Assembly (NCBI GenBank): GCA_964540975.1
Contig: CAZIOQ010000051.1
Span: forward strand, 1-14,696
DNA length: 14,696 nt
Direction of reading: 5' to 3'
Source of the DNA: CAZIOQ01 sp964540975
GTDB lineage: Bacteria > Patescibacteriota > Microgenomatia > UBA12405 > UBA6130
In this document: positions 6,021 through 13,324 of the stretch, piece by piece
Layout of the letters: the number at the start of each line of letters is the position of its first letter
How positions within the stretch are numbered: the stretch's first letter is position 1
Translations under genes and position numbers: made by a program
Notes under the pieces: model-generated
The model's input: the letters and a program-made list of their open reading frames with translations, nothing else
Database searches by the model: none
Told to the model about the DNA's origin: nothing

Positions 6021-8990
6021 TCATATTTTAACGATAGTGAGTTGGTTTGCTTTTTTAATGCTGAGACCGCCGGTTTTAGTCAAAATTTCTTTTTCAAATT
6101 CTTTTGGCCAGCTAGGTGCTTTTATTTTAATTTTGTCTTGAAGTGATAAGCCGGCTTGTTTTCTTAAGACTTGAACTTTTCTGATTAGTTCTCTTGCTTT
6201 GCCTTCGGCAATCAATTTTGGCGTCAGTTTGGTCTCAAGCTGAACCTGGAGACTGCCTTTGCCCGGGATTATTTTTACCTTCTTGAGATTAAGTTCATCT
6301 TTAATCAACTTGATTAATTCCTTCTCAATCCTAAATCCTAAATTGCGAATTGTGAGCTGGGGAAGCGGTTGTCTGACTTTAATTCCGGCTGTTTGCCTTT
6401 GAGAATGACTTTGGCTGATGATTTCTCTTATTTGCGCCATTGTTTTTTCTAGTCGAAGATTGATAAATTTTTCTTCAGCTTTTGGCCAATTCTGAAGATG
6501 AACCGAATCATTAGGATCATAATTTTTTTGATGATAACGCAAATTTTGCCAAATTTCTTCACTTAAAAAAGGAATAAATGGGGCAAGGATTAAGGCTAAT
6601 TGTTCTAAGAGATAATAGAGAGTCTGAAAACAATTTTCTTGGTCTTTTTTGTTTTGATTTTGGGGATTTAACCTTTCTCTTGATCTTCTGATATACCATA
6701 AGGATAAATCTTCTAAAAACTTTTCTATCTTGCTAATAGCCAAGTGATGCTGGTAATCATCTAGTTTTTCGCTAACCAGTTTTTTAGTCGATTCTAATCG
6801 AGATAAAATCCACTGGTCCAAAACAACTAAATTTCTTAGGTTTAATTTTTGATCGATTGGTTGCCAGTTGTTTAAACTGGCGTAAGTTAAGAAAAAACAA
6901 TAGGCATTCCACAAAACAAGCAAATATTGTCTTCTCACCTCATTGGCAACTTTATAACCTAAATTTAAGTTAAATTCCGGATCTTGGCGGCAGTAAAGCC
7001 AACGTAAAGTGTCAACCCCCATTTTTTCTGCCGCCTCGTCAAACCAGATAGCGTTGCCTTTGCTTTTATGCATCTCTTCGCCTTTCTCATCTTTTACCAA
7101 AGCATGACCCAAAACAGTTTTAAATGGTTCCTTGTCTTCTAAAGCAGTTGCCATCGCAATTAGAGAATAAAACCAGTTGCGAAACTGGCCGGGAAAACAT
7201 TCAGTGATAAAATCAGCGGGATACCATTGCCGCCAATATTTTTTGTCAGTTAAATAACTAACTTTCTTTGTCTTCGGATCAACTAGGGTGGAAAAAGGAA
7301 CAATGCCAGCATCCAGCCAGGGAGTGCCGACATCTTTTACTCTTTCAATTAATTTGCCGCATTTTGGACAGCGAATTTTAATTTTGTCAATCCAGGGCCG
7401 GTGGGGGCTATGGCCGGCAAATTCGGACCAACCCTCAACTGCTTTTTGTTTTAATTCTTCTTTTGAGCCGATGACTTCAAACCAACCGCAGTCGCATTGC
7501 CAAATTGGCAAGGCCAATCCCCAATATCTTTTTTTGGAAATCAGCCAATCAGTCATATTTTTTAGCCAATCTAATTCTCTTTTTAAGCCAAATTCTGGCA
7601 ACCAGTTAATTTTTTTAGCCACGGCCATCATTCTTTGTCTTAAGGTTTTGCCGTCAGATTTTCTCGGATTATCCATCGCAATATACCATTCAGAAACCAA
7701 GCGCCAGATCAGTTCTGTGCCGCAGCGCCAGCAAAGAGGATAGCTGTGGGTATAATTTTCAAGTTTAAAAAGATAACGGCCATTTTCTTTTTCCTTAAGG
7801 TAATTAATAACAAACTCAGGATGATCTTTGGCGTTTTTGCCGGTCAAAAATCCATAGCCTTCAAGATAGCTGCCATCTTCATCAACTACCGGAAAGATAA
7901 CCTCCGGCCATCTTAATTGATTTTTGACTAAATGATGGTCTTCAGTGCCAGCGCCGGGAACAATATGAACCAAGCCAGTGCCTTCTTCTTCGGTCACTAA
8001 ATCTTTTGCTTCGACTACTTGATGAAAATGGGGACTTTTGGCGATTTGTTTAATAATTGGCAGGTTGTCAAAAGCAGCCTTATAATGAGTGATTTTTTCC
8101 TCCCTGATCAATTGTCGGCCGGTAATGACTTTTAAGGGAGCTAGCGGCTGATTAAATATTTTGTTGATTAGATTGTGAGCGAGCCAATATTTTTTGCCCT
8201 GATATTCAACTTGAGCATATCGCAATTTAGGATGAACAGCCACCAAAGTATCAGCGGGAATTGTCCAAGGGGTGGTTGTCCAGACTAAAAGGTATTCATC
8301 TTGTTGGAGCTTGCCATCTTTAATCAGCGGAAATCTCATATAGACTGCCTCGTGGGTTCTTTGGTGATAGCCGCCATCCAAAATTTCGTGTTGGGTTACG
8401 GCGGTGCCACAGCGAGGACACCAGGGAACAGAGTCAGTCCCTTTGTAAATATTGCCTTCTTGGTGGCAGACTTTTAAAAAGTGCCAAATCATATAATTAT
8501 TTTCATCACTTAAAGTGTAGTAAGAGTTTTCCCAGTCCATAAAGTAGCCTAAGCGGATTGATTGTTGGGTTTGCACGGCGGCATATTTAAAAACTCTTTC
8601 TTTGCAATCTTGAACGAATTTGTCAATGCCGTAATTTTCAATATCTTTTTTGTTTTTAAACCCTTTTTCTTTTTCTACTTCCACTTCGACCCATAGACCT
8701 TGGCAATCAAAGCCGTTTTGGAATCTTTGGCAAAATCCTTGCATATTTTTATATCTTTGGTAAAGATCTTTTAAAGTCCGGCCCCAAGCATGATGAACGC
8801 CCATTGGGTTATTGGCAGTAATCGGGCCATCGATAAAAGAGAAGTTTTTCTTAGCGTTTTTGTTCTTGTTTAAATATTTTTTTACCACTTCTTTTTTGTA
8901 CCACCAGTCCAAAAGCTTTTTTTCGTTGGCGACAAAATCAAATTGTGAAGACGGGAGAGAGAAATATTTGTTTTTTCTCATTTTGGTCAT
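6021..8990 (-). CDS. ileS: Isoleucyl-tRNA synthetase, IleS2 type
   Basis: 989 residues from ATG 8990. It charges tRNA-Ile with isoleucine in the cytoplasm. The class I signature is present in the IleS2 arrangement: PMGVHHAWGRTLKD, with GVHH at 64-67 where IleS1 has HxGH. The second motif is MHKSKGN (H641 to N646), a KMSKS variant. In between are the CP1 editing domain (LVWTTTPWTIPADT; HIVPGAGTEDHH), the DWLISKKRYWG segment and the ECFPGQFRNWFY segment. Cys pairs (CPRCG, CWRCG, CDCGW, CPKCGK) suggest zinc knuckles. The C-terminal part is the anticodon-binding domain (EEIWQNLRYH, RQTAGIKVRQPLP). The start at 8990 (or 8981, MRKNK) was chosen because a reading back to TTG 9041 would translate the leader terminator. 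FDCQGLWVEVEVEKE departs from the usual WDCHGLPVE. IleS2 enzymes are known for mupirocin tolerance. The gene is preceded by its own attenuator. Confidence 0.95.
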   Translation of the reverse strand: MTKMRKNKYFSLPSSQFDFVANEKKLLDWWYKKEVVKKYLNKNKNAKKNFSFIDGPITANNPMGVHHAWGRTLKDLYQRYKNMQGFCQRFQNGFDCQGLWVEVEVEKEKGFKNKKDIENYGIDKFVQDCKERVFKYAAVQTQQSIRLGYFMDWENSYYTLSDENNYMIWHFLKVCHQEGNIYKGTDSVPWCPRCGTAVTQHEILDGGYHQRTHEAVYMRFPLIKDGKLQQDEYLLVWTTTPWTIPADTLVAVHPKLRYAQVEYQGKKYWLAHNLINKIFNQPLAPLKVITGRQLIREEKITHYKAAFDNLPIIKQIAKSPHFHQVVEAKDLVTEEEGTGLVHIVPGAGTEDHHLVKNQLRWPEVIFPVVDEDGSYLEGYGFLTGKNAKDHPEFVINYLKEKENGRYLFKLENYTHSYPLCWRCGTELIWRLVSEWYIAMDNPRKSDGKTLRQRMMAVAKKINWLPEFGLKRELDWLKNMTDWLISKKRYWGLALPIWQCDCGWFEVIGSKEELKQKAVEGWSEFAGHSPHRPWIDKIKIRCPKCGKLIERVKDVGTPWLDAGIVPFSTLVDPKTKKVSYLTDKKYWRQWYPADFITECFPGQFRNWFYSLIAMATALEDKEPFKTVLGHALVKDEKGEEMHKSKGNAIWFDEAAEKMGVDTLRWLYCRQDPEFNLNLGYKVANEVRRQYLLVLWNAYCFFLTYASLNNWQPIDQKLNLRNLVVLDQWILSRLESTKKLVSEKLDDYQHHLAISKIEKFLEDLSLWYIRRSRERLNPQNQNKKDQENCFQTLYYLLEQLALILAPFIPFLSEEIWQNLRYHQKNYDPNDSVHLQNWPKAEEKFINLRLEKTMAQIREIISQSHSQRQTAGIKVRQPLPQLTIRNLGFRIEKELIKLIKDELNLKKVKIIPGKGSLQVQLETKLTPKLIAEGKARELIRKVQVLRKQAGLSLQDKIKIKAPSWPKEFEKEILTKTGGLSIKKANQLTIVKI

Positions 8991-9009
8991 TTTAGCATAA
9001 TTTAAAATT

Positions 9010-9036
9010 AAAAAAATCCTTCTGGGGAAGGATTTT
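9010..9036 (-). terminator. Intrinsic terminator in the ileS leader
   Basis: Read on the minus strand: AAAATCCTTC (9036-9027), loop CCCA, GAAGGATTTT (9022-9013), and T continuing to 9010 (seven Ts in a row). The 10-bp stem is perfect. It stands between the ileS promoter and the ileS start, so it must be conditional. On the plus strand it lacks a T run of similar quality. Confidence 0.85.
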
Positions 9037-9041
9037 GCCAA

Positions 9042-9074
9042 AGCCGGTTCACCAAGATTAACTTGGTAGCGGCT
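9042..9074 (-). promoter_or_regulatory. Leader hairpin of the ileS attenuator
   Basis: AGCCG (9074-9070) pairs with CGGCT (9046-9042), and ACCAAG (9067-9062) with CTTGGT (9056-9051), loop TTAAT. The 5' arm overlaps the leader-peptide stop codon (9075-9073), so a ribosome stalled on the Ile codons just upstream would melt it. A candidate antiterminator joins TTGGTGAA (9055-9048) to TTCCCCAG (9029-9022), seven of eight pairs with one G-U; this is weaker than in the leader at 5366. Confidence 0.5.
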
Positions 9075-9111
9075 AATTAATAATAATGTATTGATAACTT
9101 TTGGTCATCAT
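9073..9111 (-). CDS. ileS leader peptide with three tandem Ile codons
   Basis: ATG at 9111 to TAG at 9075-9073 encodes MMTKSYQYIIIN, with ATT ATT ATT just before the end. The ATG is about three bases after the predicted transcription start. Three consecutive Ile codons in front of a terminator and the isoleucyl-tRNA synthetase gene strongly suggest a sensor of Ile-tRNA charging. A 10-base string, ATGACCAAAA, is shared by the leader frame and the ileS start at 8990. Confidence 0.65.
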   Translation of the reverse strand: MMTKSYQYIIIN

Positions 9112-9120
9112 TATTGTCAA

Positions 9121-9149
9121 ATTATACAGGACTGTTGGGAGAGTTGCAA
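9121..9149 (-). promoter_or_regulatory. ileS: ileS promoter
   Basis: On the minus strand, TTGCAA (9149-9144), 17-base spacer, TATAAT (9126-9121), with transcription start near 9114. The -35 hexamer is palindromic and is also used by the divergent promoter. Confidence 0.65.
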
Positions 9150-9172
9150 AAAAGATTTTTCTTTGTCATAAT
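9144..9172 (+). promoter_or_regulatory. Promoter of the DUF4349 gene, predicted leaderless
   Basis: TTGCAA (9144-9149), 17-base spacer, CATAAT (9167-9172), with TG one base before the -10. Transcription would start at about 9179, which is the A of the chosen ATG. The -35 is the same six bases that serve ileS on the other strand. Confidence 0.6.
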
Positions 9173-9178
9173 TCTTCA

Positions 9179-10063
9179 ATGTTGACCAAGGCTTTAAATT
9201 GGTTTAAAAGAAATTGGCAATTTTTACTGATTTTATTTTTAATATTTTTTCTTTTTAAAAGACAAACTTCTTTCCGCTCCACCACTGTTTCAGAGACTAG
9301 TTATAAGGAGGGGCTGGCTAGTTTATCCCGCCCTAAATCAGGTTTATCGTTAAGTTTACCTTTTCAAGAATCAGTACCAGCACCTGAGGTTCAAGATAGG
9401 CTAGTAATTCAGAATACTACTCTTTCTTTATTGGTTCAAGATGTGCGGAATACTCAAGATCAAATAATTAAAAAATCCCAGGAGTTGGGTGGCTATATGG
9501 TTGAAAGCCAAATTTCTTCTCCCTTAGGGGTTGAAAGTGGAACAGTGATAGTTCGGGTGCCGGCGAAAGATCTTGATTTGGCTTTAAGTTTTTTCCGTAG
9601 TTTGGGAGTAAGGGTGATTGCTGAAAATTTAGTCGGCCGGGATGTAACTGATGAATATGTTGATATCCAAAGTCGGTTGGAGACTCTTCAAAAGACAAAA
9701 GCAAAATTTGAAGAAATAATGGCTAAGGCGGAAAAAGTAGACGATATTCTTCGGGTGCAACGAGAAATTATTAATCTTCAAGAGCAAATTGATAGCTTAA
9801 AAGGCAGGCAACAGTATTTAGAAAAGAGCGCTGAAATGGCTAAGGTAACAGTTTACCTTTCTACCGACGAATTGGCATTGCCTTATTCGCCAACTCAGCC
9901 GTGGAGACCGCAAGTTATCTTTAAGCAAGCAGTCAGGTCCTTGATTAAAACTGGTCGTGTTTTAGCTGGATTGGCAATTTGGCTGGGAGTTTATTCTATC
10001 GTTTGGGCGCCGGCTTTAGGTATTGGCTTTTTTTTTAGGAAGAAGTATCGGAGAGGAAAATAA
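9179..10063 (+). CDS. DUF4349 membrane protein with periplasmic-type coiled coil
   Basis: 294 residues from ATG 9179. A basic N-terminus and a membrane span at about 13-27 (WQFLLILFLIFFLF) lead to an extracytoplasmic region. The DUF4349 core (about 72-230) reads DRLVIQNTTLSLLVQDV, then GGYMVESQIS, GTVIVRVPAKDLD, GRDVTDEYVDIQSRLETL and VTVYLSTDE. It contains a long coiled coil (160-218) with a middle DDILRVQREI turn. A second hydrophobic segment is at about 261-287, and the tail is basic (RKKYRRGK). The domain is common in bacterial envelope proteins and has no settled function. The longer reading from 9101 is rejected because it starts upstream of the promoter. Divergent from ileS, so the two may be co-regulated at the shared promoter. 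Confidence 0.85.
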   Translation: MLTKALNWFKRNWQFLLILFLIFFLFKRQTSFRSTTVSETSYKEGLASLSRPKSGLSLSLPFQESVPAPEVQDRLVIQNTTLSLLVQDVRNTQDQIIKKSQELGGYMVESQISSPLGVESGTVIVRVPAKDLDLALSFFRSLGVRVIAENLVGRDVTDEYVDIQSRLETLQKTKAKFEEIMAKAEKVDDILRVQREIINLQEQIDSLKGRQQYLEKSAEMAKVTVYLSTDELALPYSPTQPWRPQVIFKQAVRSLIKTGRVLAGLAIWLGVYSIVWAPALGIGFFFRKKYRRGK

Positions 10064-10067
10064 CTTC

Positions 10068-10294
10068 TTTGTCGATGTCTATCCGCCAGTTGGCGGACAA
10101 AATTTCGACAAAATTTCAAGGAAAATCAAAAATTGCCTTTTGTCTTTAACAAAGATTATCAACTCCGTGCTTTCAATACCATTCTGTGCTTGACACGGGA
10201 TCTATCGTCATTCTGGCTTGTCCAGAATCAGGTATTGCTTAAGTCAGGAATCGATTCTTGACGCTCCGCCAGCCGGCGGATTGCCAGAATGACG
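10068..10294. repeat. Intergenic inverted repeats
   Basis: In the 316-base gap after the DUF4349 gene: TTTGTCGA (10068-10075) pairs with TCGACAAA (10105-10112) and encloses TCCGCCA-GT-TGGCGGA (10082-10097). Further on, CGTCATTCTGGC (10206-10217) pairs with GCCAGAATGACG (10283-10294), a perfect 12-bp match enclosing TCTGG/CCAGA (10212-10226) and TCCGCC-AGCC-GGCGGA (10265-10280). No coding frame or T-run terminator was seen. The second unit resembles a small palindromic dispersed element. Confidence 0.6.
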
Positions 10295-10357
10295 TTGGAG
10301 GTGGGTTTTGAAACAATCGTTTTCGGTGACGCAGATTACTATTTAAAAGTGAAGATA

Positions 10358-10366
10358 TGCTATTAT
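10358..10366 (+). promoter_or_regulatory. Extended -10 promoter of the CBS gene
   Basis: TGCTATTAT (TG-n-TATTAT). Transcription would start near 10373, seven bases before the ATG at 10380. The -35 is weak (TTACTA at 10336 with a 19-base spacer). Confidence 0.45.
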
Positions 10367-10379
10367 TAAATTGTAAAAA

Positions 10380-11492
10380 ATGGCGATTTTGGCAAAACAA
10401 CTTTTAAAAACTTCTGGGTTTAAAAAGGCCCAAATTAACGATCCAGCTTCTCGAGTGCTCTCTCAGCTTAAGAGTTCACACGACGCAGTTTTTATTTTTG
10501 AGGGCAAAAAATTTGTTGGTTTAGTCAACCTTTATTATTCTTTTTTGAAAAAAAGGCCGATAGCGACAGAAAAGGTTTTGAAAGTTTTATATACTCCGGC
10601 AAAAATCTTTTTAAATACGCCAGTTGAAGAAGTGGCCAGATTAATGGTTGAATCTCGAGTTTATCAACTCCCTGTTTTTGAGCAAAATGGTGAGTTTAGA
10701 GGAGTAATTTCTTATCAGTCAATCCTTCGTTTGATGGTTGCCGATCCTTTAATGAGAAAAAAAGTTAAAGATATTTTGCCTGTCCGGCAGCCAATTTTTA
10801 TTTTTCTTAAAGATGATATTGACAAAGCAAGGCACTTGATGCTTGAGAAAAGAACTAGCCGGTTAGTGGTTTTGGATCGGGAAGAAAAAGCAGTGGGAAT
10901 TTTGAGTAGTTTTGATTTAAGAAAAGTGGTTGTCCCAAAAGAATCTATCAGTTCATTTTCTCTTGCGCCGGACAAAACCCCCTTAGGCAGCAGAAGAGTG
11001 GAAGAATTTTACCGACCAAATATTGTTTTTGTTTTCGACGATCAACCAGCCCTTGATTTAATTAAAAATCTTTTAAACAAGGAAGTGGGCAGTGTTTTAA
11101 TTTTTAGCCGCCAGGATCAAAAAATTCCCCTCGGAATTGTCAGCGTGAGAGACATTTTGAAATATTTTGCCAAGCCAAATTTAATTAGTCAAAAAAGATT
11201 AGCCTTTAGTTTCCAATTTCCAATTAAGGATTATGAAAAAAATTTTGTTTTTAGTCGTTTAGCCAGCCTTTTTATCAGCAATCGGATTTTCCGGGACAAA
11301 ATCAAAAGATTGGAATTGAACTTTACTCCGGAAAGACACCGCAGTTTAGGTAATCCGCTTTTTAAGATTAAAGCTTTGGTGACGACAAAAGACAACAAAT
11401 TTTTTACTGTTTCCGGTTACGGGAAAAGACTGTCACTGGCCATCACCGAGTTAATCCAAAGGGTCAAGAATATAATTAGTCGAGAAGATTAA
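10380..11492 (+). CDS. Four-CBS-domain protein with HPF/RaiA-like C-terminal domain
   Basis: 370 residues. Residues about 21-265 hold four CBS-type units in two pairs. The first is degenerate (AVFIFEGKKFVGLVN, 36-50). The second is TPAKIFLNTPVEEVARLMV with LPVFEQNGEFRGVISYQSIL (72-116). The third is FIFLKDDIDKARHLM with RLVVLDREEKAVGILSSFDL (140-180). The fourth is IVFVFDDQPALDLIKNLL with GSVLIFSRQ and LGIVSVRDIL (215-260). CBS pairs bind adenine nucleotides and act as energy or ligand sensors. Residues about 275-370 resemble the small ribosome-hibernation/sigma-54-modulation fold (IKRLELNFTPERHR, then LFKIKALVTTKDNKFFTVSG and a C-terminal helix). The tail assignment is a fold-level inference. 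If right, the protein may link nucleotide status to ribosome activity. No membrane segment. It ends eight bases from the end of the convergent gene at 11500. Confidence 0.7.
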   Translation: MAILAKQLLKTSGFKKAQINDPASRVLSQLKSSHDAVFIFEGKKFVGLVNLYYSFLKKRPIATEKVLKVLYTPAKIFLNTPVEEVARLMVESRVYQLPVFEQNGEFRGVISYQSILRLMVADPLMRKKVKDILPVRQPIFIFLKDDIDKARHLMLEKRTSRLVVLDREEKAVGILSSFDLRKVVVPKESISSFSLAPDKTPLGSRRVEEFYRPNIVFVFDDQPALDLIKNLLNKEVGSVLIFSRQDQKIPLGIVSVRDILKYFAKPNLISQKRLAFSFQFPIKDYEKNFVFSRLASLFISNRIFRDKIKRLELNFTPERHRSLGNPLFKIKALVTTKDNKFFTVSGYGKRLSLAITELIQRVKNIISRED

Positions 11493-11499
11493 GAAAAGA

Positions 11500-12952
11500 T
11501 CAAAATTTTTCCTCTCTTTCACTTTTTGGTTTTAACTCGATGATTGAAGTTTGATACTGGAACGGTTGGCCGATTTTGTAAATTCTTAATTTATTTCTTT
11601 CCAAATATTGCCATAAGAAATCGCCGTAAACGACTTCTTCATAGGAACGGTTATAAATGACAAAATCAGAGTCATCTAAAACTTTTGTATAGTTTTTGCG
11701 ATCAGTTGCCGTAACGGGGAACTCATAAAGCCGGTTGCTTCTTTGTGCCTCTTTAAAACCAAAATAGGGATTAGGAATGACGGAAAGAAAAACAGTTTTT
11801 CCTTCAGGAATAATTTTAAGGATTTCTTGGGTAAAATTTTTGTAAGAATAATGATCTTTTTTGCCAATTGTTAGTAAAAGGTAGCTGTGCAATCTGAAAT
11901 TGGCCAAGAGGTTTAAAAATAAAATTAAAGCAAGGGTAAGCTTAATTTTTAAATCCAATTTTTCTTTCAAGAGAACCGCTAAACTAAGATAAACAAAAGG
12001 AAGAACAAGAACTGGATACCAGCATCCTTTTCCCGAAATCACAAAAAACCAGGAAAGGATTAGGCCTAAAGCAAGAAGAAGAAATGATTTTTTTTGTTTT
12101 TTTAAAACAAAAAACAAAAAAAGAGACTGATTGAAAGGTAACTGAAGTATAGTATTTTGACGGAAATTGGCTGGTCAAAAAGAGAAACTAAAATCCAGCT
12201 TCTTTCAAGATTTTTTCTAAAAAGATGGAAAAATATTTGTTCTTTAACTAGTGGTAAATAAGGCAAAACACTGAGTAGCCAAAAGATAATTGGGATTAGA
12301 AATCCGGCCAAAATCAGGCAGTTTTTTGCTTTCAAGATTTTAATTTTCTGGTTGATTAAAAGAGAAAAAAAGATTGTCAGGAAGAAAAAAAGGCCGATTA
12401 TATGGGTTAAAAAGGCAAGACTAGCAAAAAAACCAGCGACAAAAAGAAAAAATTCCTTTTTTTTGTTTTTGCTGATTTGGTAAAAAAATATAAAGCCAAA
12501 ATTCCCCAGAAAAGGACAAAAATCTCGGGGTGACTAATCCGACTGGCCTTAACAAAAGTGAAATCAATTGTTAAAAGGAATAATGGCAGTAAAGAGATTT
12601 TTGATCTACTTTTGAGGATTAATTGGCAAAAACGATAAAAAATTAAAAGAAAGCCAAGGCTAAAAACAAAAGTTAACAATCTTTGATTGGCGATTGACAG
12701 TCCATTTACTTTAAACCAAAAAGCGAGGATGTAAAAAAATATTGGTGGGTAAAACGAGGCACGTTTTTCTACCCCCTTTAAAAGCCCTTGCCAGAGTTCG
12801 GTGCTTGGTTGGCCCTTCTCCACTATATTTTTGGCGATATCGGCAGTAATTGCTTCATCCGGCCAAACAGCTGGCTCCTTAAGAAATAGACTTTTGATTG
12901 ACAACCCAAAAAATAAAAGAATTAAAATTAGGAGTAAAGATTGAGATTTCAT
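11500..12952 (-). pseudogene. GT39/PMT-type membrane glycosyltransferase split by two frameshifts
   Basis: Three minus-strand frames join into one protein of about 484 residues. Frame 1 (12952-12407) begins MKSQSLLLILILLFFGLSIK and has the catalytic-loop motif WPDEAITADIAKN, then SFYPPIFFYILAFWFKVNG. This is the pattern of dolichyl/undecaprenyl-phosphate-sugar transferases (PMT, ArnT, RgtA-like). Frame 2 continues as GFFASLAFLTHIIGLFFFL and on to KAKNCLILAGFLIPIIFWLL. Frame 3 runs from about 12117 to 11500: multiple membrane spans, then a soluble C-terminal domain (GKTVFLSVIPNPYFGF, DDSDFVIYNRSYEEVVYGDF). The first shift is at a T8 run (12457-12464, plus strand). The second is in the A/T runs near 12085-12125. 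The total length is one base off a multiple of three. Neighbouring genes are intact. It may be a decayed gene, a sequence error or a phase-variable gene. Confidence 0.7.
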
Positions 12953-12994
12953 TATTGTTATGTAAGTTTCGTTTTTAATCTCATTTTATTCTGC

Positions 12995-13156
12995 GCTTCA
13001 AGAATACCCCGCCCCTTTTGTGGGCGGGGATGAATTGGGGGATGAATTGAAGCAAAGAAGACGACCTCCTTTTCGAGGTTTCTGAAGAAACCCCGCCCTT
13101 CCGCGGTAAGTGGCGTTGCCACAGCGTGGCTTTTCGCCACGGGCGGGGAGGACGTC
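12995..13156. repeat. GC-rich nested hairpin cluster
   Basis: GCTTCAA (12995-13001) pairs with TTGAAGC (13047-13053) and encloses CCCCGCCC (13007-13014) with GGGCGGGG (13022-13029). A second unit has GACGaCCTCC (13060-13069) facing GGAGGaCGTC (13147-13156), CCCCGCCC (13091-13098) facing GGGCGGGG (13141-13148), and inside it GTGGC/GCCAC and CGTGGC/GCCACG. Both units use the same 8-base arms, so arms may swap partners. Short open frames here are by-products of the GC-rich repeats. GC content is far above the surroundings, which suggests an acquired or mobile palindromic element. Confidence 0.6.
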
Positions 13157-13199
13157 ATTTGGGTACGACACCGCCGTTGTTAGTTTCAATCCCAACGAG

Positions 13200-13220
13200 A
13201 TTCCGAACTAAATTCGGAAT
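13200..13220. repeat. Short inverted repeat upstream of secE
   Basis: ATTCCGAA (13200-13207), loop CTAAA, TTCGGAAT (13213-13220). A perfect 8-bp stem with no T run. It is a small palindromic unit of the kind often dispersed in bacterial intergenic DNA. Confidence 0.5.
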
Positions 13221-13308
13221 GACAATTGTATCCTAGCCATAAACAATTATATCAGTAAAATTTAGTTCCATACTGGGAGTGAAAAAAAAGACAATTTAGC
13301 TCTAGCTA

Positions 13309-13317
13309 TGATATAAT
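13309..13317 (+). promoter_or_regulatory. Extended -10 promoter of the secE operon, predicted leaderless
   Basis: TGATATAAT (TG-n-TATAAT), ending at 13317. Transcription would start at 13324-13325, right at the secE ATG. No strong -35 is seen. Confidence 0.55.
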
Positions 13318-13324
13318 TTTCGAT

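Noticed and set aside
7288..7743. 151-residue plus-strand frame inside ileS
   Set aside because: It lies fully antisense to a well-conserved enzyme, with no start signals and no recognisable family; a codon-bias shadow.
8991..9041. 17-residue N-terminal extension of IleRS from TTG 9041
   Set aside because: It would be encoded by the terminator stem and its T run.
9010..9114. T-box riboswitch upstream of ileS
   Set aside because: GGTGAACCGGC near 9053 faintly recalls a T-box core, but there is no specifier stem, no conserved T-box sequence and the leader is only about 125 bases. The Ile leader peptide explains it better.
9101..9178. 26-residue N-terminal extension of the DUF4349 protein
   Set aside because: It precedes the promoter at 9144-9172 and lacks family character; ATG 9179 coincides with the predicted transcription start.
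12958..13195. Two minus-strand frames of about 65 residues
   Set aside because: They are produced by the GC-rich palindromes and have no protein-like pattern.
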